From the NCBI GenBank assembly GCA_964484765.1, contig CAZAGI010000024.1, forward strand, positions 26,842 to 90,841: DNA of 64,000 bases, read 5' to 3'. Every line of letters starts with the position of its first letter. Position 1 is the stretch's first letter. Shown piece by piece: positions 8,222 to 16,582 of this stretch. This stretch comes from DSVQ01 sp964484765. Its GTDB lineage: Bacteria > Planctomycetota > Planctomycetia > Planctomycetales > Planctomycetaceae. Position numbers and translations under genes: made by a program. Below the pieces are notes generated by a model. It saw only the letters and a list, made by a program, of their open reading frames with translations, was not told the DNA's origin and did not search any database.

Positions 8222-9481
8222 ATGGCCGACTTGATCCCTCCGCATGGCGGACTGTCCCAACCTATCAACCGTACCGTGGCCGATGCCGACATCGCCGCCT
8301 TCAAGGCCGAAGCCGCCACGCTGCCGCAAGTGCCCGTTTCCGCAGCCGATCTGTCGTCGGTCTACCGCTTCGGCGATGGCACCCTCAGCCCTCTCACCGG
8401 GCCGATGAACAGTGAAGCCTATCATCGCGTGCTCGATGAATGCTGCATCATCCACGATGGCAAGAAATATGCCTGGACGATTCCCATCGCATTTCCGGTC
8501 ACCGCGGATCTGGCCAAGACACTCAAGGCCGGCCAGAAGGTCGCCCTCACCGGACCGGACGGCAGCATCGTGGCGACGCTCGCCATCAACGATGTTTATG
8601 CCTGGCCGAAGCTGAAATACATTCAGAAGGTATATCTCACCGACCGCATCGATCACGCCGGGGCGGCGATGGTTCTGAACGGCGATGCCGACAAGTCGCA
8701 TCTCGTCGGCGGTGAACTGAGTGTGTTGCCGCAGCCGAAGAATCCGAGCTTCGGCAAATACGTGCTCCGTCCGACCGAAGTGCGGGCGTTGCTCGCGAGC
8801 AAGGGTTGGAACGCCGCAGTGGCTTTTCAGACACGGAATCCCTTGCACCGCGCTCACGAATACGCGCTGGTCTACGGTCTCGAAACGCTCATCCGTGAAG
8901 GCAAAAACGCCGGGGCTGTGCTCAATCCGCTCATCGGCGAAACCAAGGGGGACGACGTCAACGCCGAGATTCGGATGAAGACGTATGAGGCCTTGATCGA
9001 TCAACGCCAGCTCGGTGACGGCGACAGCGATCAATCACTGTGGAGCCCGCGCAAGGAACAGGTGCCCGACCGTGTCGTCCTGCTCGGCTTGGACATCAAG
9101 ATGTTCTACGGTGGACCGAAAGAAGCGGTGATGCACGCCATTTACCGCCAGAACATGGGCTACACGCACATCATCATCGGCCGCAAGCATGCCGATGTGC
9201 CGTATGCCAACGGTGAGAACATCTGGGGCGATTTCGACGCGCATCAGATCTTCGACAAACTCGGCGGCGACCTGAAGATTCAACCGGTGAAGGTCGGCTT
9301 CGCGGCGTACTACGAATCGTGCAACCGCGTGGACCTGACCGAAAAACATCCGGGCGAAAAGCCGGTATCGATCTCGGGCAAGGACATTCGCGCCACGCTG
9401 CAAAAGGGCGAACTCGTCGACCCGCGCGTGATGCGTCCCAGCACGTCCAAGATCCTCGGCGAAGCGATGAAGACCGCCTGA
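8222..9481 (+). CDS. sat: Sulfate adenylyltransferase (ATP sulfurylase)
   Basis: A 419-residue ATP sulfurylase of the monofunctional Sat/Met3 type that makes adenosine 5'-phosphosulfate from ATP and sulfate. The N-terminal PUA-like domain (residues 1-165) leads into the catalytic domain with QTRNPLHRAHEY (binding sulfate and ATP, residues about 202-213), LNPLIGETKGDD, and GRKHADVPYA (residues about 320-329). No APS kinase domain is fused. APS reductase and kinase genes are not in the window, so it cannot be said whether the route is assimilatory or dissimilatory; a single such gene in an aerobic heterotroph usually means assimilation. A strong hairpin follows at 9491-9520. Confidence 0.93.
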   Translation: MADLIPPHGGLSQPINRTVADADIAAFKAEAATLPQVPVSAADLSSVYRFGDGTLSPLTGPMNSEAYHRVLDECCIIHDGKKYAWTIPIAFPVTADLAKTLKAGQKVALTGPDGSIVATLAINDVYAWPKLKYIQKVYLTDRIDHAGAAMVLNGDADKSHLVGGELSVLPQPKNPSFGKYVLRPTEVRALLASKGWNAAVAFQTRNPLHRAHEYALVYGLETLIREGKNAGAVLNPLIGETKGDDVNAEIRMKTYEALIDQRQLGDGDSDQSLWSPRKEQVPDRVVLLGLDIKMFYGGPKEAVMHAIYRQNMGYTHIIIGRKHADVPYANGENIWGDFDAHQIFDKLGGDLKIQPVKVGFAAYYESCNRVDLTEKHPGEKPVSISGKDIRATLQKGELVDPRVMRPSTSKILGEAMKTA

Positions 9482-9490
9482 TTGCTCACG

Positions 9491-9520
9491 AAGCCCGGCA
9501 TCTTCCGAGATGCCGGGCTT
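9491..9520 (+). terminator. Intrinsic terminator of sat
   Basis: A perfect 13-bp stem (AAGCCCGGCATCT / AGATGCCGGGCTT) with a TCCG loop begins 9 bp after the sat stop codon. The T tract is short (CTT, then CTGCATTCTT). Its AAGCCCGGC core recurs in the second hairpin at 9565-9597. Confidence 0.8.
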
Positions 9521-9564
9521 CTGCATTCTTGGATTGGCAAACCACCATCCCACGTTCAAAGGCA

Positions 9565-9597
9565 AAAGCCCGGCGTCCAAGGCAGACGCCGGGCTTT
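9565..9597 (-). terminator. Intrinsic terminator, probably bidirectional
   Basis: A 13-bp perfect stem (AAAGCCCGGCGTC / GACGCCGGGCTTT) with a 7-nt loop ends immediately before the stop codon of the minus-strand gene at 9599. Flanking A and T runs on both sides let it act for the convergent gene as well as catch readthrough from sat. Confidence 0.75.
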
Positions 9598-9598
9598 G

Positions 9599-11113
9599 TC
9601 ATTTTTCCGCCGGTCGCACCGACACCATCACCCCGCCCGTGTTATCCGCCAGTTCACTCCACGAATCATTCAACCGCACATAGAGTGTCCCCGCCACCGG
9701 CGTCATGAATTCCCCACGACTGCCGATGGGAACCATGTTCAGCATGGCATCGTTGAGTCCACCAGCGGGACCGTCTTCCTCGCGCACACACGCCAGCAGT
9801 TTCCCCAAGGGAATCCCACGGAAGTAGCGGATCGAGATGCCGTCGGCTTCGCTGACCCATGGCTTGGGATGCTGGGCCAGTGTGAACTGACCGGTGGCGG
9901 AGATTTCGTAGCGTTGTTTTGGTTTCAACAGAAACCGTGTGGACTGCCATCCACGATCCGCGGCAACTTCCGCCCAGCGGGGATCGTCAGACGTCCACGG
10001 CTTGCCCGGTTGAAATGCGATCGCCGCCCGGGGCACATCGAAACCGTATTGCATGTTGAAGATGTAAATCGCCCATTCCGTGGCGAGATCACGTCCCCCT
10101 TCTAAAAGGAGAGCTTCCATCGCGGCTGCAAACGCGCGCGGCTGCTGATTCCTGCCGAGTTCGCGAAAGCGGGCCGAGTAACGCGGATGATGTTCGAGAA
10201 AATGGCACAACGCCCAGGACCACGCATAGGGTTCGGGGTCGAGGTATTTCTCTGCGGGATAGTCCATCACCTGGGAGATGGTCCATCCCCGATGAACGAG
10301 GAATGCTTTGGGGAGGATCGAAACTCGCCCGAACCCCGCGAAGGCTTCGGGCGATGTCGGCATGACCACGAACTGCCACTTTCCATCCGCTCCCGGCCGA
10401 TGCGTGCCAAACATTTCCGCCATCCCTTCGAGATACCACACCGGAGCGCGGTTCTCTGGCATGAACGTCATGAAGCAGTGCGTGGCTTCGTGAATGAGCA
10501 AGTGTCGTCGGTAGTAATCGTACGGTTGCTCGCGCAACCAGAATTCATTGCGGCGATGGCGACCGTGTTCGATCGGCGGCAGATTTTCTGGAATTAAGCC
10601 CGTTTCGCGGAACCGCTTCTCGTCGCCGATGAGGTAGCCAGTCATCTGAAATTCGTCGCCATGGCGCGACGGCGGCAACGGACCGAAGTACGTCGTCAGT
10701 GCTTCGAACGCGGCATCAATCACGGCAGGCAAGGGCTTTGCCAACTCGGTGTCGATGTCGGTGTAGAGCCGCAGCCGTTTGGATTCATAGCAGTGAATGC
10801 CCACGATCTGCAGAGCCGTATCATCAAATCGTGGCCGCTGATCATCTGGACGAAACCCCGACGCGACCTCTGTGACCGCTGGAGTCGTTGAACTTGTGAT
10901 CGATTCGATGGAAGGCGTTTCTGCGGGTGAGGACGGAATGGGAGCGACGGCGGGCTTTGGCTTCGCTGTCGGCTTGGCAACCTTCCGCGGTGGCGGTTTC
11001 GACGCTCCACAGCCCATCAGGCTAATGGCGAGGATCACGCTCAGCATGCAACTCCACCGAAACAGCACGTCGTTCAATCTTTTGCTTGATCGAGGAATGT
11101 GGTCACGCAACAC
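9599..11113 (-). CDS. Putative lipoprotein with HExxH gluzincin-like domain and LecA-like C-terminal domain
   Basis: A 504-residue protein. The N-terminus has basic residues, a hydrophobic stretch LSVILAISLMGC and a lipobox cysteine at residue 35, then a Pro/Ala/Lys-rich linker to about residue 80. Residues 208-212 are HEATH, followed by WYLEGMAEMF, a helix that could supply the third zinc ligand (E229 or E233) as in gluzincin peptidases. The C-terminal ~110 residues (RYEISATGQFTLA ... GTLYVRLNDSWSELADN) resemble the calcium-binding galactose-lectin fold of LecA/PA-IL, which ends in a similar LYLxVND...DNSG. This suggests a surface-anchored peptidase with a carbohydrate-binding module. An alternative ATG at 11047 with GGTGGAG upstream would shorten the signal peptide. 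It is a lone gene; substrate unknown. Confidence 0.65.
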   Translation of the reverse strand: MLRDHIPRSSKRLNDVLFRWSCMLSVILAISLMGCGASKPPPRKVAKPTAKPKPAVAPIPSSPAETPSIESITSSTTPAVTEVASGFRPDDQRPRFDDTALQIVGIHCYESKRLRLYTDIDTELAKPLPAVIDAAFEALTTYFGPLPPSRHGDEFQMTGYLIGDEKRFRETGLIPENLPPIEHGRHRRNEFWLREQPYDYYRRHLLIHEATHCFMTFMPENRAPVWYLEGMAEMFGTHRPGADGKWQFVVMPTSPEAFAGFGRVSILPKAFLVHRGWTISQVMDYPAEKYLDPEPYAWSWALCHFLEHHPRYSARFRELGRNQQPRAFAAAMEALLLEGGRDLATEWAIYIFNMQYGFDVPRAAIAFQPGKPWTSDDPRWAEVAADRGWQSTRFLLKPKQRYEISATGQFTLAQHPKPWVSEADGISIRYFRGIPLGKLLACVREEDGPAGGLNDAMLNMVPIGSRGEFMTPVAGTLYVRLNDSWSELADNTGGVMVSVRPAEK

Positions 11114-11250
11114 ATCATACCCGTTCGTTGTCCTGGGCTGAACTTCTTTGCCGATCCTTTCGAATTGTCGACCTTCCGCTTGACCTTCCCGGTTGGTCCG
11201 GCGACGATCGTCGGTTGTGGATGGGTTGTCGCTGGCAAGCGGGAACGGAC

Positions 11251-12759
11251 ATGCTGCGGTTACTTGGTTCTCAACGACGATTGTGCGATGGCGTCACGCG
11301 GCGCGACCTGCTGCACGTCGGTGGACTTGGACTGTACGGGCTGACGCTCGGAAATGCCCCAACGTTGGCTGCGGTTGACGATCCCGCGGCCCTCGCACCG
11401 GGTTTCGGCAGGGCGAAACGCTGCATCATGTTGTTCCTGTTCGGGGCGGCACCGCAGCATGAAACGTTCGACCCGAAGCCCGACGCCCCGGTAGAAATTC
11501 AAGGCGAACTGCTCGGCATTTCGTCATCGCTCCCCGGTGTGCCGATCTGTGAGGGGCTGCCACAGACAGCACGTGTTGCCGACCGGTTGACGATCGTCCG
11601 CTCGATGACGCACCCATTCCCGTTGCATTGTGTCGCCTACGCGCTCAACGGCATGCCGACGTACACGACCGACTTAGAAGTCAAGCCGCGCGATCCGGCG
11701 TTGTGGCCGTACATCGGGTCCATTGCCGATTACATGCTGACACAGCGCGATGGCGGTCGCGCGGCTTCGACGGACGTGCCCCGTCACATGGGGCTGCCGT
11801 GGGTTTTCAATTCACAGGTGGATGATCTGGGCGTGCTCGCCGGTCCGTATGCCGCGTTTCTCGGACAGCAGTACGATCCGGTGTGGGCGAAGTTCGAGGG
11901 GAAAGCGGCTGCGATTGCGCCGAAATGCCGTCATGAGCAACCGAAGGAATACACCGATCCTTACGCCGCGATTGATCCCAACAGCCGTTTTGTCTTCGAC
12001 GGGGCAGGGCAGTTCCAAGAGCAGGTAACGATCGATCGCTTCAACATCCGGAAGGTGTTGCTGGAGCAGCTTGACACCGCGCGACAATCGGTCGATCGCA
12101 CGGCGACCGCGCGGACCTACAACGCGCAACAAGCACGGGCGATGTCATTACTCACCTCACCTGCAGTGCGGGAAGCGCTGGACGTCACGCGCGAAACTCC
12201 GCCGATGCGCGAGCGGTATGGCCACACATTGTTCGGCCAATCGTGCCTCGCCGCGCGGCGGTTGGTGGAAGCCGGCAGCCAGTTTGTCAGCGTCTTCTGG
12301 GATGCCTACGGGACGTACTTCAGCGGGGCGTGGGACACTCACCAGAATCATTATCCCCGATTGAAGCAGTATCTGCTGCCGGGGTTCGATGCGGCGTTTT
12401 CGGCGTTGATTCTCGATCTCGAACAGCGCGGGATGCTCGACGATACACTGGTGCTCTGTCTCAGCGAACACGGACGCACGCCGCAGATTGATTCCAAACC
12501 GGTCGGTGCCGCACGGCATCATTGGTCGCAGGTGTACTCGATGGCGCTGGCAGGGGGCGGCACGAAACGCGGGGCGGTCGTGGGACGCAGCGACCGCATC
12601 GGCGGCGCGGTCGCGGACACGCCGATTTCGCCGAAGGACATTCAGGCGACGACGTTCCATCTGTTGGGCATCAACCCGCACGCGGTGGTGCATGATCAGC
12701 AGCATCGCCCGTATCCGATCGCCGGCGATGGCCAGGTTCGACCGGAACTGCTGGGTTGA
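11251..12759 (+). CDS. DUF1501 domain protein with Tat signal
   Basis: A 502-residue exported protein. The N-terminus has TRRDLLHVGGLGLYGLTLG, a twin-arginine signal. The mature part follows the planctomycete DUF1501 pattern: FGRAKRCIMLFLFGAAPQHETFDPKPD, GLPQTARVADRLTIVRSMTH, WDTHQNHYPRLKQYLLPGFD, LVLCLSEHGRTPQID and GVHPH-like GINPHAVVHDQQHRPYP. DUF1501 proteins belong to the alkaline phosphatase/sulfatase-like superfamily and usually stand beside a DUF1549/DUF1553 cytochrome-type gene; here that partner is absent. ATG 11251 puts RR near residue 18; an in-frame ATG at 11221 is also possible. Biochemical role unknown. Confidence 0.85.
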   Translation: MLRLLGSQRRLCDGVTRRDLLHVGGLGLYGLTLGNAPTLAAVDDPAALAPGFGRAKRCIMLFLFGAAPQHETFDPKPDAPVEIQGELLGISSSLPGVPICEGLPQTARVADRLTIVRSMTHPFPLHCVAYALNGMPTYTTDLEVKPRDPALWPYIGSIADYMLTQRDGGRAASTDVPRHMGLPWVFNSQVDDLGVLAGPYAAFLGQQYDPVWAKFEGKAAAIAPKCRHEQPKEYTDPYAAIDPNSRFVFDGAGQFQEQVTIDRFNIRKVLLEQLDTARQSVDRTATARTYNAQQARAMSLLTSPAVREALDVTRETPPMRERYGHTLFGQSCLAARRLVEAGSQFVSVFWDAYGTYFSGAWDTHQNHYPRLKQYLLPGFDAAFSALILDLEQRGMLDDTLVLCLSEHGRTPQIDSKPVGAARHHWSQVYSMALAGGGTKRGAVVGRSDRIGGAVADTPISPKDIQATTFHLLGINPHAVVHDQQHRPYPIAGDGQVRPELLG

Positions 12760-12849
12760 AGCAACCGCGAGGGGACGTCGGGAGGCTCCGTGGCTGGTCT
12801 CTCTCGGTCCATGATTCCGATTCCCGAGAAATCGCGATTTTATGGGTTG

Positions 12850-12873
12850 ATATGTCGTGATATTCCGATATAT
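12850..12873 (+). promoter_or_regulatory. AT-rich putative operator of the persulfide cluster
   Basis: Just upstream of the ArsR gene the sequence drops to an AT-rich island with three ATAT cores (12850-12853, 12860-12863, 12868-12871), spaced about one helical turn. ATAT-type half sites are typical of ArsR-family repressors such as BigR/SqrR. Autoregulation is inferred from position only. Confidence 0.4.
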
Positions 12874-12890
12874 TTGATTATGAGGCCGAA

Positions 12891-13205
12891 ATGAAAACAA
12901 AAACCCCGCGACCACTGACGCCCTTGGTTGCTCTCGAACAGGCGGCGGAATGCCTGCGCGTGCTGGCCCATCCGCATCGACTACGGATGGTGCAGATGCT
13001 GCTCCGCGGCCGGTACGCCGTCGGGGAACTCGCCGACGCTTGCGAGATCCCCAGTGCGATGGCGTCGGAGCATTTACGGCTGATGCAACGTTGTCAATTT
13101 CTCAGCAGCGTCCGCGAAGGCCGCTTCATTTACTACGAAATCGCGGAGAAGCATCTCGCGTCCATCATGCAGTGCATCGAAGCCCGCTTCGATCGTCAGG
13201 GTTAA
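12891..13205 (+). CDS. ArsR-family transcriptional regulator, probable persulfide sensor
   Basis: A 104-residue winged-helix repressor. Helix-turn-helix: VGELADACEIPSAMASEHLRLM (residues about 44-65); wing: SSVREGRFIYYEIAEKHL. The metal-binding ELCVCDL motif of ArsR/SmtB is absent. Cysteines are at 21, 51, 68 and 95; the pair C21 (helix 2) and C95 (last helix) could form the tetrasulfide or disulfide switch known for SqrR/BigR. The next two genes encode rhodanese and CoA-disulfide-reductase-type proteins, which is the usual target set of persulfide-responsive ArsR proteins. GAGG lies 7 nt before the ATG. The family is certain, the ligand is inferred. Confidence 0.8.
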   Translation: MKTKTPRPLTPLVALEQAAECLRVLAHPHRLRMVQMLLRGRYAVGELADACEIPSAMASEHLRLMQRCQFLSSVREGRFIYYEIAEKHLASIMQCIEARFDRQG

Positions 13206-13263
13206 TCAGTCGGACTCGGCAAACCCGACCAGTGACAAGCCGATTTTATGAAAAGGAGTGATC

Positions 13264-13812
13264 ATGCCAGCCACGATATCGCCGCAGGAGTTGGCGGAGT
13301 GCTGCAAGTCCGGCCAGCCGCTCGACTTGATTGATGTGCGGACGCCGGTCGAATTTCGCGAGATGCACGTGCCGCAAGCCCGCAACGTGCCGCTGGATCA
13401 ACTTGATCCGCAGGCGGTGATGTCCGCGCGGAAATCGGCCAACAGTCAGCCCCTTTACGTCATTTGCCGTTCGGGGAGCCGCGGACAGCAGGCTTGCACG
13501 AAATTCGAAGCCGCCGGCTTCACCAATGTGGTGAATGTCGCCGGCGGGACGCTCGCCTGCGAGCAAGCCGGGGTGCAACTGGTTCGTGGCAAGAAAGCAA
13601 TGTCGCTGGAACGGCAGGTTCGCATTGCCGCCGGGGCCATGGTGGCAATCGGCACGGCTCTCGGCGCGTTCGTCCATCCCTATTTCCTGGGATTGCCGGC
13701 GTTTGTCGGTTGCGGCCTGGTGTTCGCCGGCATCACCGACACTTGTGGCATGGGAATGATCCTCGCCCGCATGCCCTGGAATCGGTGTGAGTCGGATGCC
13801 TGCACGACTTGA
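13264..13812 (+). CDS. Rhodanese-DUF2892 fusion protein
   Basis: A 182-residue protein. Residues 1-105 form a rhodanese domain with the active-site loop CRSGSR (persulfide cysteine C68). Residues about 118-175 are a DUF2892-type membrane domain with two hydrophobic helices (IAAGAMVAIGTALGAF and LPAFVGCGLVFAGITDTCGM), ending in cysteine-bearing LARMPWNRCESDACTT. Such fusions transfer or hold sulfane sulfur at the membrane. Start at 13264 follows a strong AAAAGGAGTG ribosome binding site. It sits 58 bp after the ArsR gene and 52 bp before the reductase, so a three-gene operon is likely. Confidence 0.85.
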   Translation: MPATISPQELAECCKSGQPLDLIDVRTPVEFREMHVPQARNVPLDQLDPQAVMSARKSANSQPLYVICRSGSRGQQACTKFEAAGFTNVVNVAGGTLACEQAGVQLVRGKKAMSLERQVRIAAGAMVAIGTALGAFVHPYFLGLPAFVGCGLVFAGITDTCGMGMILARMPWNRCESDACTT

Positions 13813-13864
13813 TCATGGACATCCCCCTGTTGCCGTGAACTGCTTCTCCCTGGCGAAGAACATC

Positions 13865-15508
13865 ATGAAACTCATCATCATTGGAGGCGTCGCGGGCGGC
13901 GCCTCCGCGGCGGCACGAGCCCGGCGGTTGTCGGAAGACGCAGAGATCATTCTCATCGAACGCGGTCCCGACGTGTCCTTCGCTAACTGTGGGTTACCGT
14001 ACCACATCGGGAATGTCATCCCCGATCGCAACAAGCTGCTGGTGGTCACCCCGCAACGGCTGCGCGAACGTTTCCACCTCGATGTCCGCGTCAACTCGAA
14101 TGTGACGGCAATCGATCCATCCACGAAGACAATCACCATCGAACAACGTGACGGGAAGGTCTACACGGAAACGTGGGACAAGATCATCCTGGCACCGGGG
14201 GCGGCGCCCCTTCGTCCCGCATGGCCCGGTGTCGATTTGCCCGGTGTGTTCACGCTGCGAAACTTGCAGGACATGGACCGCATCAAGGCTGCGGTGGACC
14301 GTGGTGCCCGACAAGCCGTCATGATCGGCGGCGGTTTCATCGGTCTGGAACTCATCGAGAATTTCGTCGCCCGTGGCATCAGTACGACGCTGATTGAACG
14401 CAACAATCAGGTGCTTGGCCCGTTCGATAAGGAAATGACGACGCCGCTGACCGATGCGCTAGTGAAACACGGCGTACAGGTGCTCTTCGGTGAGACCACG
14501 ACGGCGATTTTGTCGCAGGTGACGCAACTGGTTGTAAAAACGGAGTCGGGAAAAGTGATTCCGGCTGACATCGTCGTTTTGGGACTCGGTGTCCGTCCAG
14601 AAAACATGCTTGCCGAGAAGGCCGGGCTGGAAGTCGGTCCGCGCGGTGGTATCCGAGTGAACGAGTTTTTGCAGACGAGCCATCCCGAGATCTACGCCGT
14701 CGGCGATGCGATCGAGACGCGTGATTTCGTGTCCGGCGATGCCACACAGGTTCCGTTAGCTGGCCCTGCGAACCGTCAGGGACGCATTGCCGCGGATAAC
14801 GTATTCGGCCGGAAGTCACGTTATCGCGGGACGCAAGGGACAGCGATTCTCGGTGCCTTCGAAAAGACCGTGGCGATGACGGGGGCTTCGGAAAAAGGGC
14901 TGCAGCGCAGCGGGCGGCCGTATCGAGCGATTTACGTCCATCCCGCCGACCACGCCGGTTATTACCCCGGTGCAGAATCGATGACGCTCAAAGTGTTGTT
15001 TGATCCCGAGAACGGCACGTTGCTCGGAGCGCAAGGCGTCGGCGGGAAGGGTGTTGATAAGCGGATCGATGTCCTCGCCGTCGCGTTGCAGGCGCGGATG
15101 ACGGTGTACGATCTGGAAGAAATGGAGTTGTGCTACTCACCGCAGTATGGATCCGCCAAAGATCCGGTCAACATGGCGGGATTTGTCGCGGCCGGATTGC
15201 TGCGGGGCGATCATCCGCAGATCACATTCCCGGAACTGCGATCCATTCCGCCGGAACGGTTTCCGATGTTGATTGATGTCCGTATGCCGGAAGAATTCGC
15301 GGCCGGGCATCTGCCCGACGCGGTCAACATTCCCGTGGACGAACTCCGGTCTCGCCTGGGGGAAGTGCCCCGCAATCAGGAGATCGTGGTGTATTGCCAG
15401 GTCGGCCAGCGCGGGTATCTCGCCACGCGCATTTTGCTGCAGGCGGGATGCAAGGTCCGCAACTTGACCGGTGGATACCGGACGTATTTACTGTTCGCAC
15501 CGCGATAG
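13865..15508 (+). CDS. CoA-disulfide reductase / NADH:persulfide oxidoreductase with C-terminal rhodanese
   Basis: A 547-residue flavoprotein. Residues 1-445 are a pyridine nucleotide-disulfide reductase of the CoADR/Npsr class: FAD motif GGVAGGASAAARARR, the single redox cysteine FANCGLPYHIG (C42), NAD motif IGGGFIGLELIENF, and the FAD-binding IYAVGDAIE. Residues about 460-547 are a rhodanese domain with active-site loop CQVGQRG (C511). Bacterial CoADR-RHD enzymes reduce CoA persulfide and polysulfide using NAD(P)H, which fits the preceding rhodanese and ArsR genes. The start at 13865 was chosen because the protein begins directly with the Rossmann strand KLIIIGG; the frame open from 13787 overlaps the previous gene. 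Confidence 0.88.
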   Translation: MKLIIIGGVAGGASAAARARRLSEDAEIILIERGPDVSFANCGLPYHIGNVIPDRNKLLVVTPQRLRERFHLDVRVNSNVTAIDPSTKTITIEQRDGKVYTETWDKIILAPGAAPLRPAWPGVDLPGVFTLRNLQDMDRIKAAVDRGARQAVMIGGGFIGLELIENFVARGISTTLIERNNQVLGPFDKEMTTPLTDALVKHGVQVLFGETTTAILSQVTQLVVKTESGKVIPADIVVLGLGVRPENMLAEKAGLEVGPRGGIRVNEFLQTSHPEIYAVGDAIETRDFVSGDATQVPLAGPANRQGRIAADNVFGRKSRYRGTQGTAILGAFEKTVAMTGASEKGLQRSGRPYRAIYVHPADHAGYYPGAESMTLKVLFDPENGTLLGAQGVGGKGVDKRIDVLAVALQARMTVYDLEEMELCYSPQYGSAKDPVNMAGFVAAGLLRGDHPQITFPELRSIPPERFPMLIDVRMPEEFAAGHLPDAVNIPVDELRSRLGEVPRNQEIVVYCQVGQRGYLATRILLQAGCKVRNLTGGYRTYLLFAPR

Positions 15509-15601
15509 TCATCGCATCGTGGGGTAGGGTTTTTCGAGTCCGCGAGGCGAACCCTTCTTCACCCGCGGGGGGCAACTCGAAGATTCGGCAAGCTCGACCG
15601 T

Positions 15602-16429
15602 CTATTTCGACGTCAATTTCCCGGTGAGAATTTCCTGCTGGAACTGGCGGAATTCCAGCTTTCTCACGTTTCCATCACGGAGCTGGCGATCCCATTTCAC
15701 GATCATCTGCCGATGGTGGTCATTGAGCTTCCATTCCCATTCATGCACCGCCCGCAGGTCGGAGGTCCGGGCACCGTTGATTTGGCGGCGGACAGTGTTC
15801 GGCAACCATTCGCGCTGCCTCAGCTCTTCGTTCAGTTGCAGCCGCGGCGCTGGCCAGATCGAGTGCGGATGCAGGACGGCGTTGAGGTTGGCGATGGCAT
15901 CGGCGTAATCGAAGTACGCTTTCGCCGTCATTCCGGTGGGTGGCGCGGCACACTCGGCTTCGTACCGCATCAACGGATGTTCCATCCTTACGCGCGATGC
16001 GGCTTCATCAACCTTCACCGTGAACTGCGGCCGAATCTGAAAGCGGAGAAAGTCCAACTTCGTTCCCGTGCCGTTCTTGGTGCCGCTCGCAATGAGTTGC
16101 AGCGCTTCGTCTTCGGCCATTTCGAGGAACCGGCGGACTTCGTCTTGAGACACGCTGGTCACCGCGCCGCTGTCTTCATGGAGGATGGTGAAGCGGCGAT
16201 GAACGGGTTCGAAGATGGTCACTTCGCGTGCAGAATCGATGTAGTCGTAGACCTTCCCCGCGTGAAAGAGTGTCAGACTGCGCGCGACGACCGGCGCTTT
16301 TCCCAACTGGTCGGCAGAGAGCCCCGTAAGATCCTCGGTGCGGGTAAAGACGCGCAGTTCCTGGCCGACCGCTGCCGATGCCATCACGGCACAAACGATC
16401 CAAACACCGACAATCCGGGCCAGCAGCAT
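15602..16429 (-). CDS. Secreted protein of unknown function
   Basis: A 275-residue protein with a clear Sec signal peptide (MLLARIVGVWIVCAVMASAAVGQ). The mature part starts ELRVFTRTEDLTG and contains VVARSLTLFHAGKVYDYIDS, EVTIFEPVHRRFTILHE, and MTAKAYFDYADAIANLNAVLHP. I recognise no catalytic motif; no cysteine pairs or repeats stand out. The start at 16429 has GGAGCG upstream and directly precedes the signal peptide; the frame is open to 16537 but codes nothing signal-like there. It is divergent from the SDR gene, with about 150 bp between starts. Confidence 0.7.
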   Translation of the reverse strand: MLLARIVGVWIVCAVMASAAVGQELRVFTRTEDLTGLSADQLGKAPVVARSLTLFHAGKVYDYIDSAREVTIFEPVHRRFTILHEDSGAVTSVSQDEVRRFLEMAEDEALQLIASGTKNGTGTKLDFLRFQIRPQFTVKVDEAASRVRMEHPLMRYEAECAAPPTGMTAKAYFDYADAIANLNAVLHPHSIWPAPRLQLNEELRQREWLPNTVRRQINGARTSDLRAVHEWEWKLNDHHRQMIVKWDRQLRDGNVRKLEFRQFQQEILTGKLTSK

Positions 16430-16582
16430 CGGTTCGCTCCCAAGGGGAAATGAGGGATGCGAGTGTGTAAGACGCCGGGGTAATCGCCTCAAGTCGTGAT
16501 CCCTGTGTGGATAGCGTCGCCCGGTAAAACCCATCAAAATTAAATGACATCCGGCAGATTTCGCCAGTCACGGGGACAACGC

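Noticed and set aside
9491..9597. Two similar GCCCGGC hairpins as a repeat family
   Set aside because: Positions directly after sat and directly after the convergent gene fit ordinary terminators; loops and lower stems differ.
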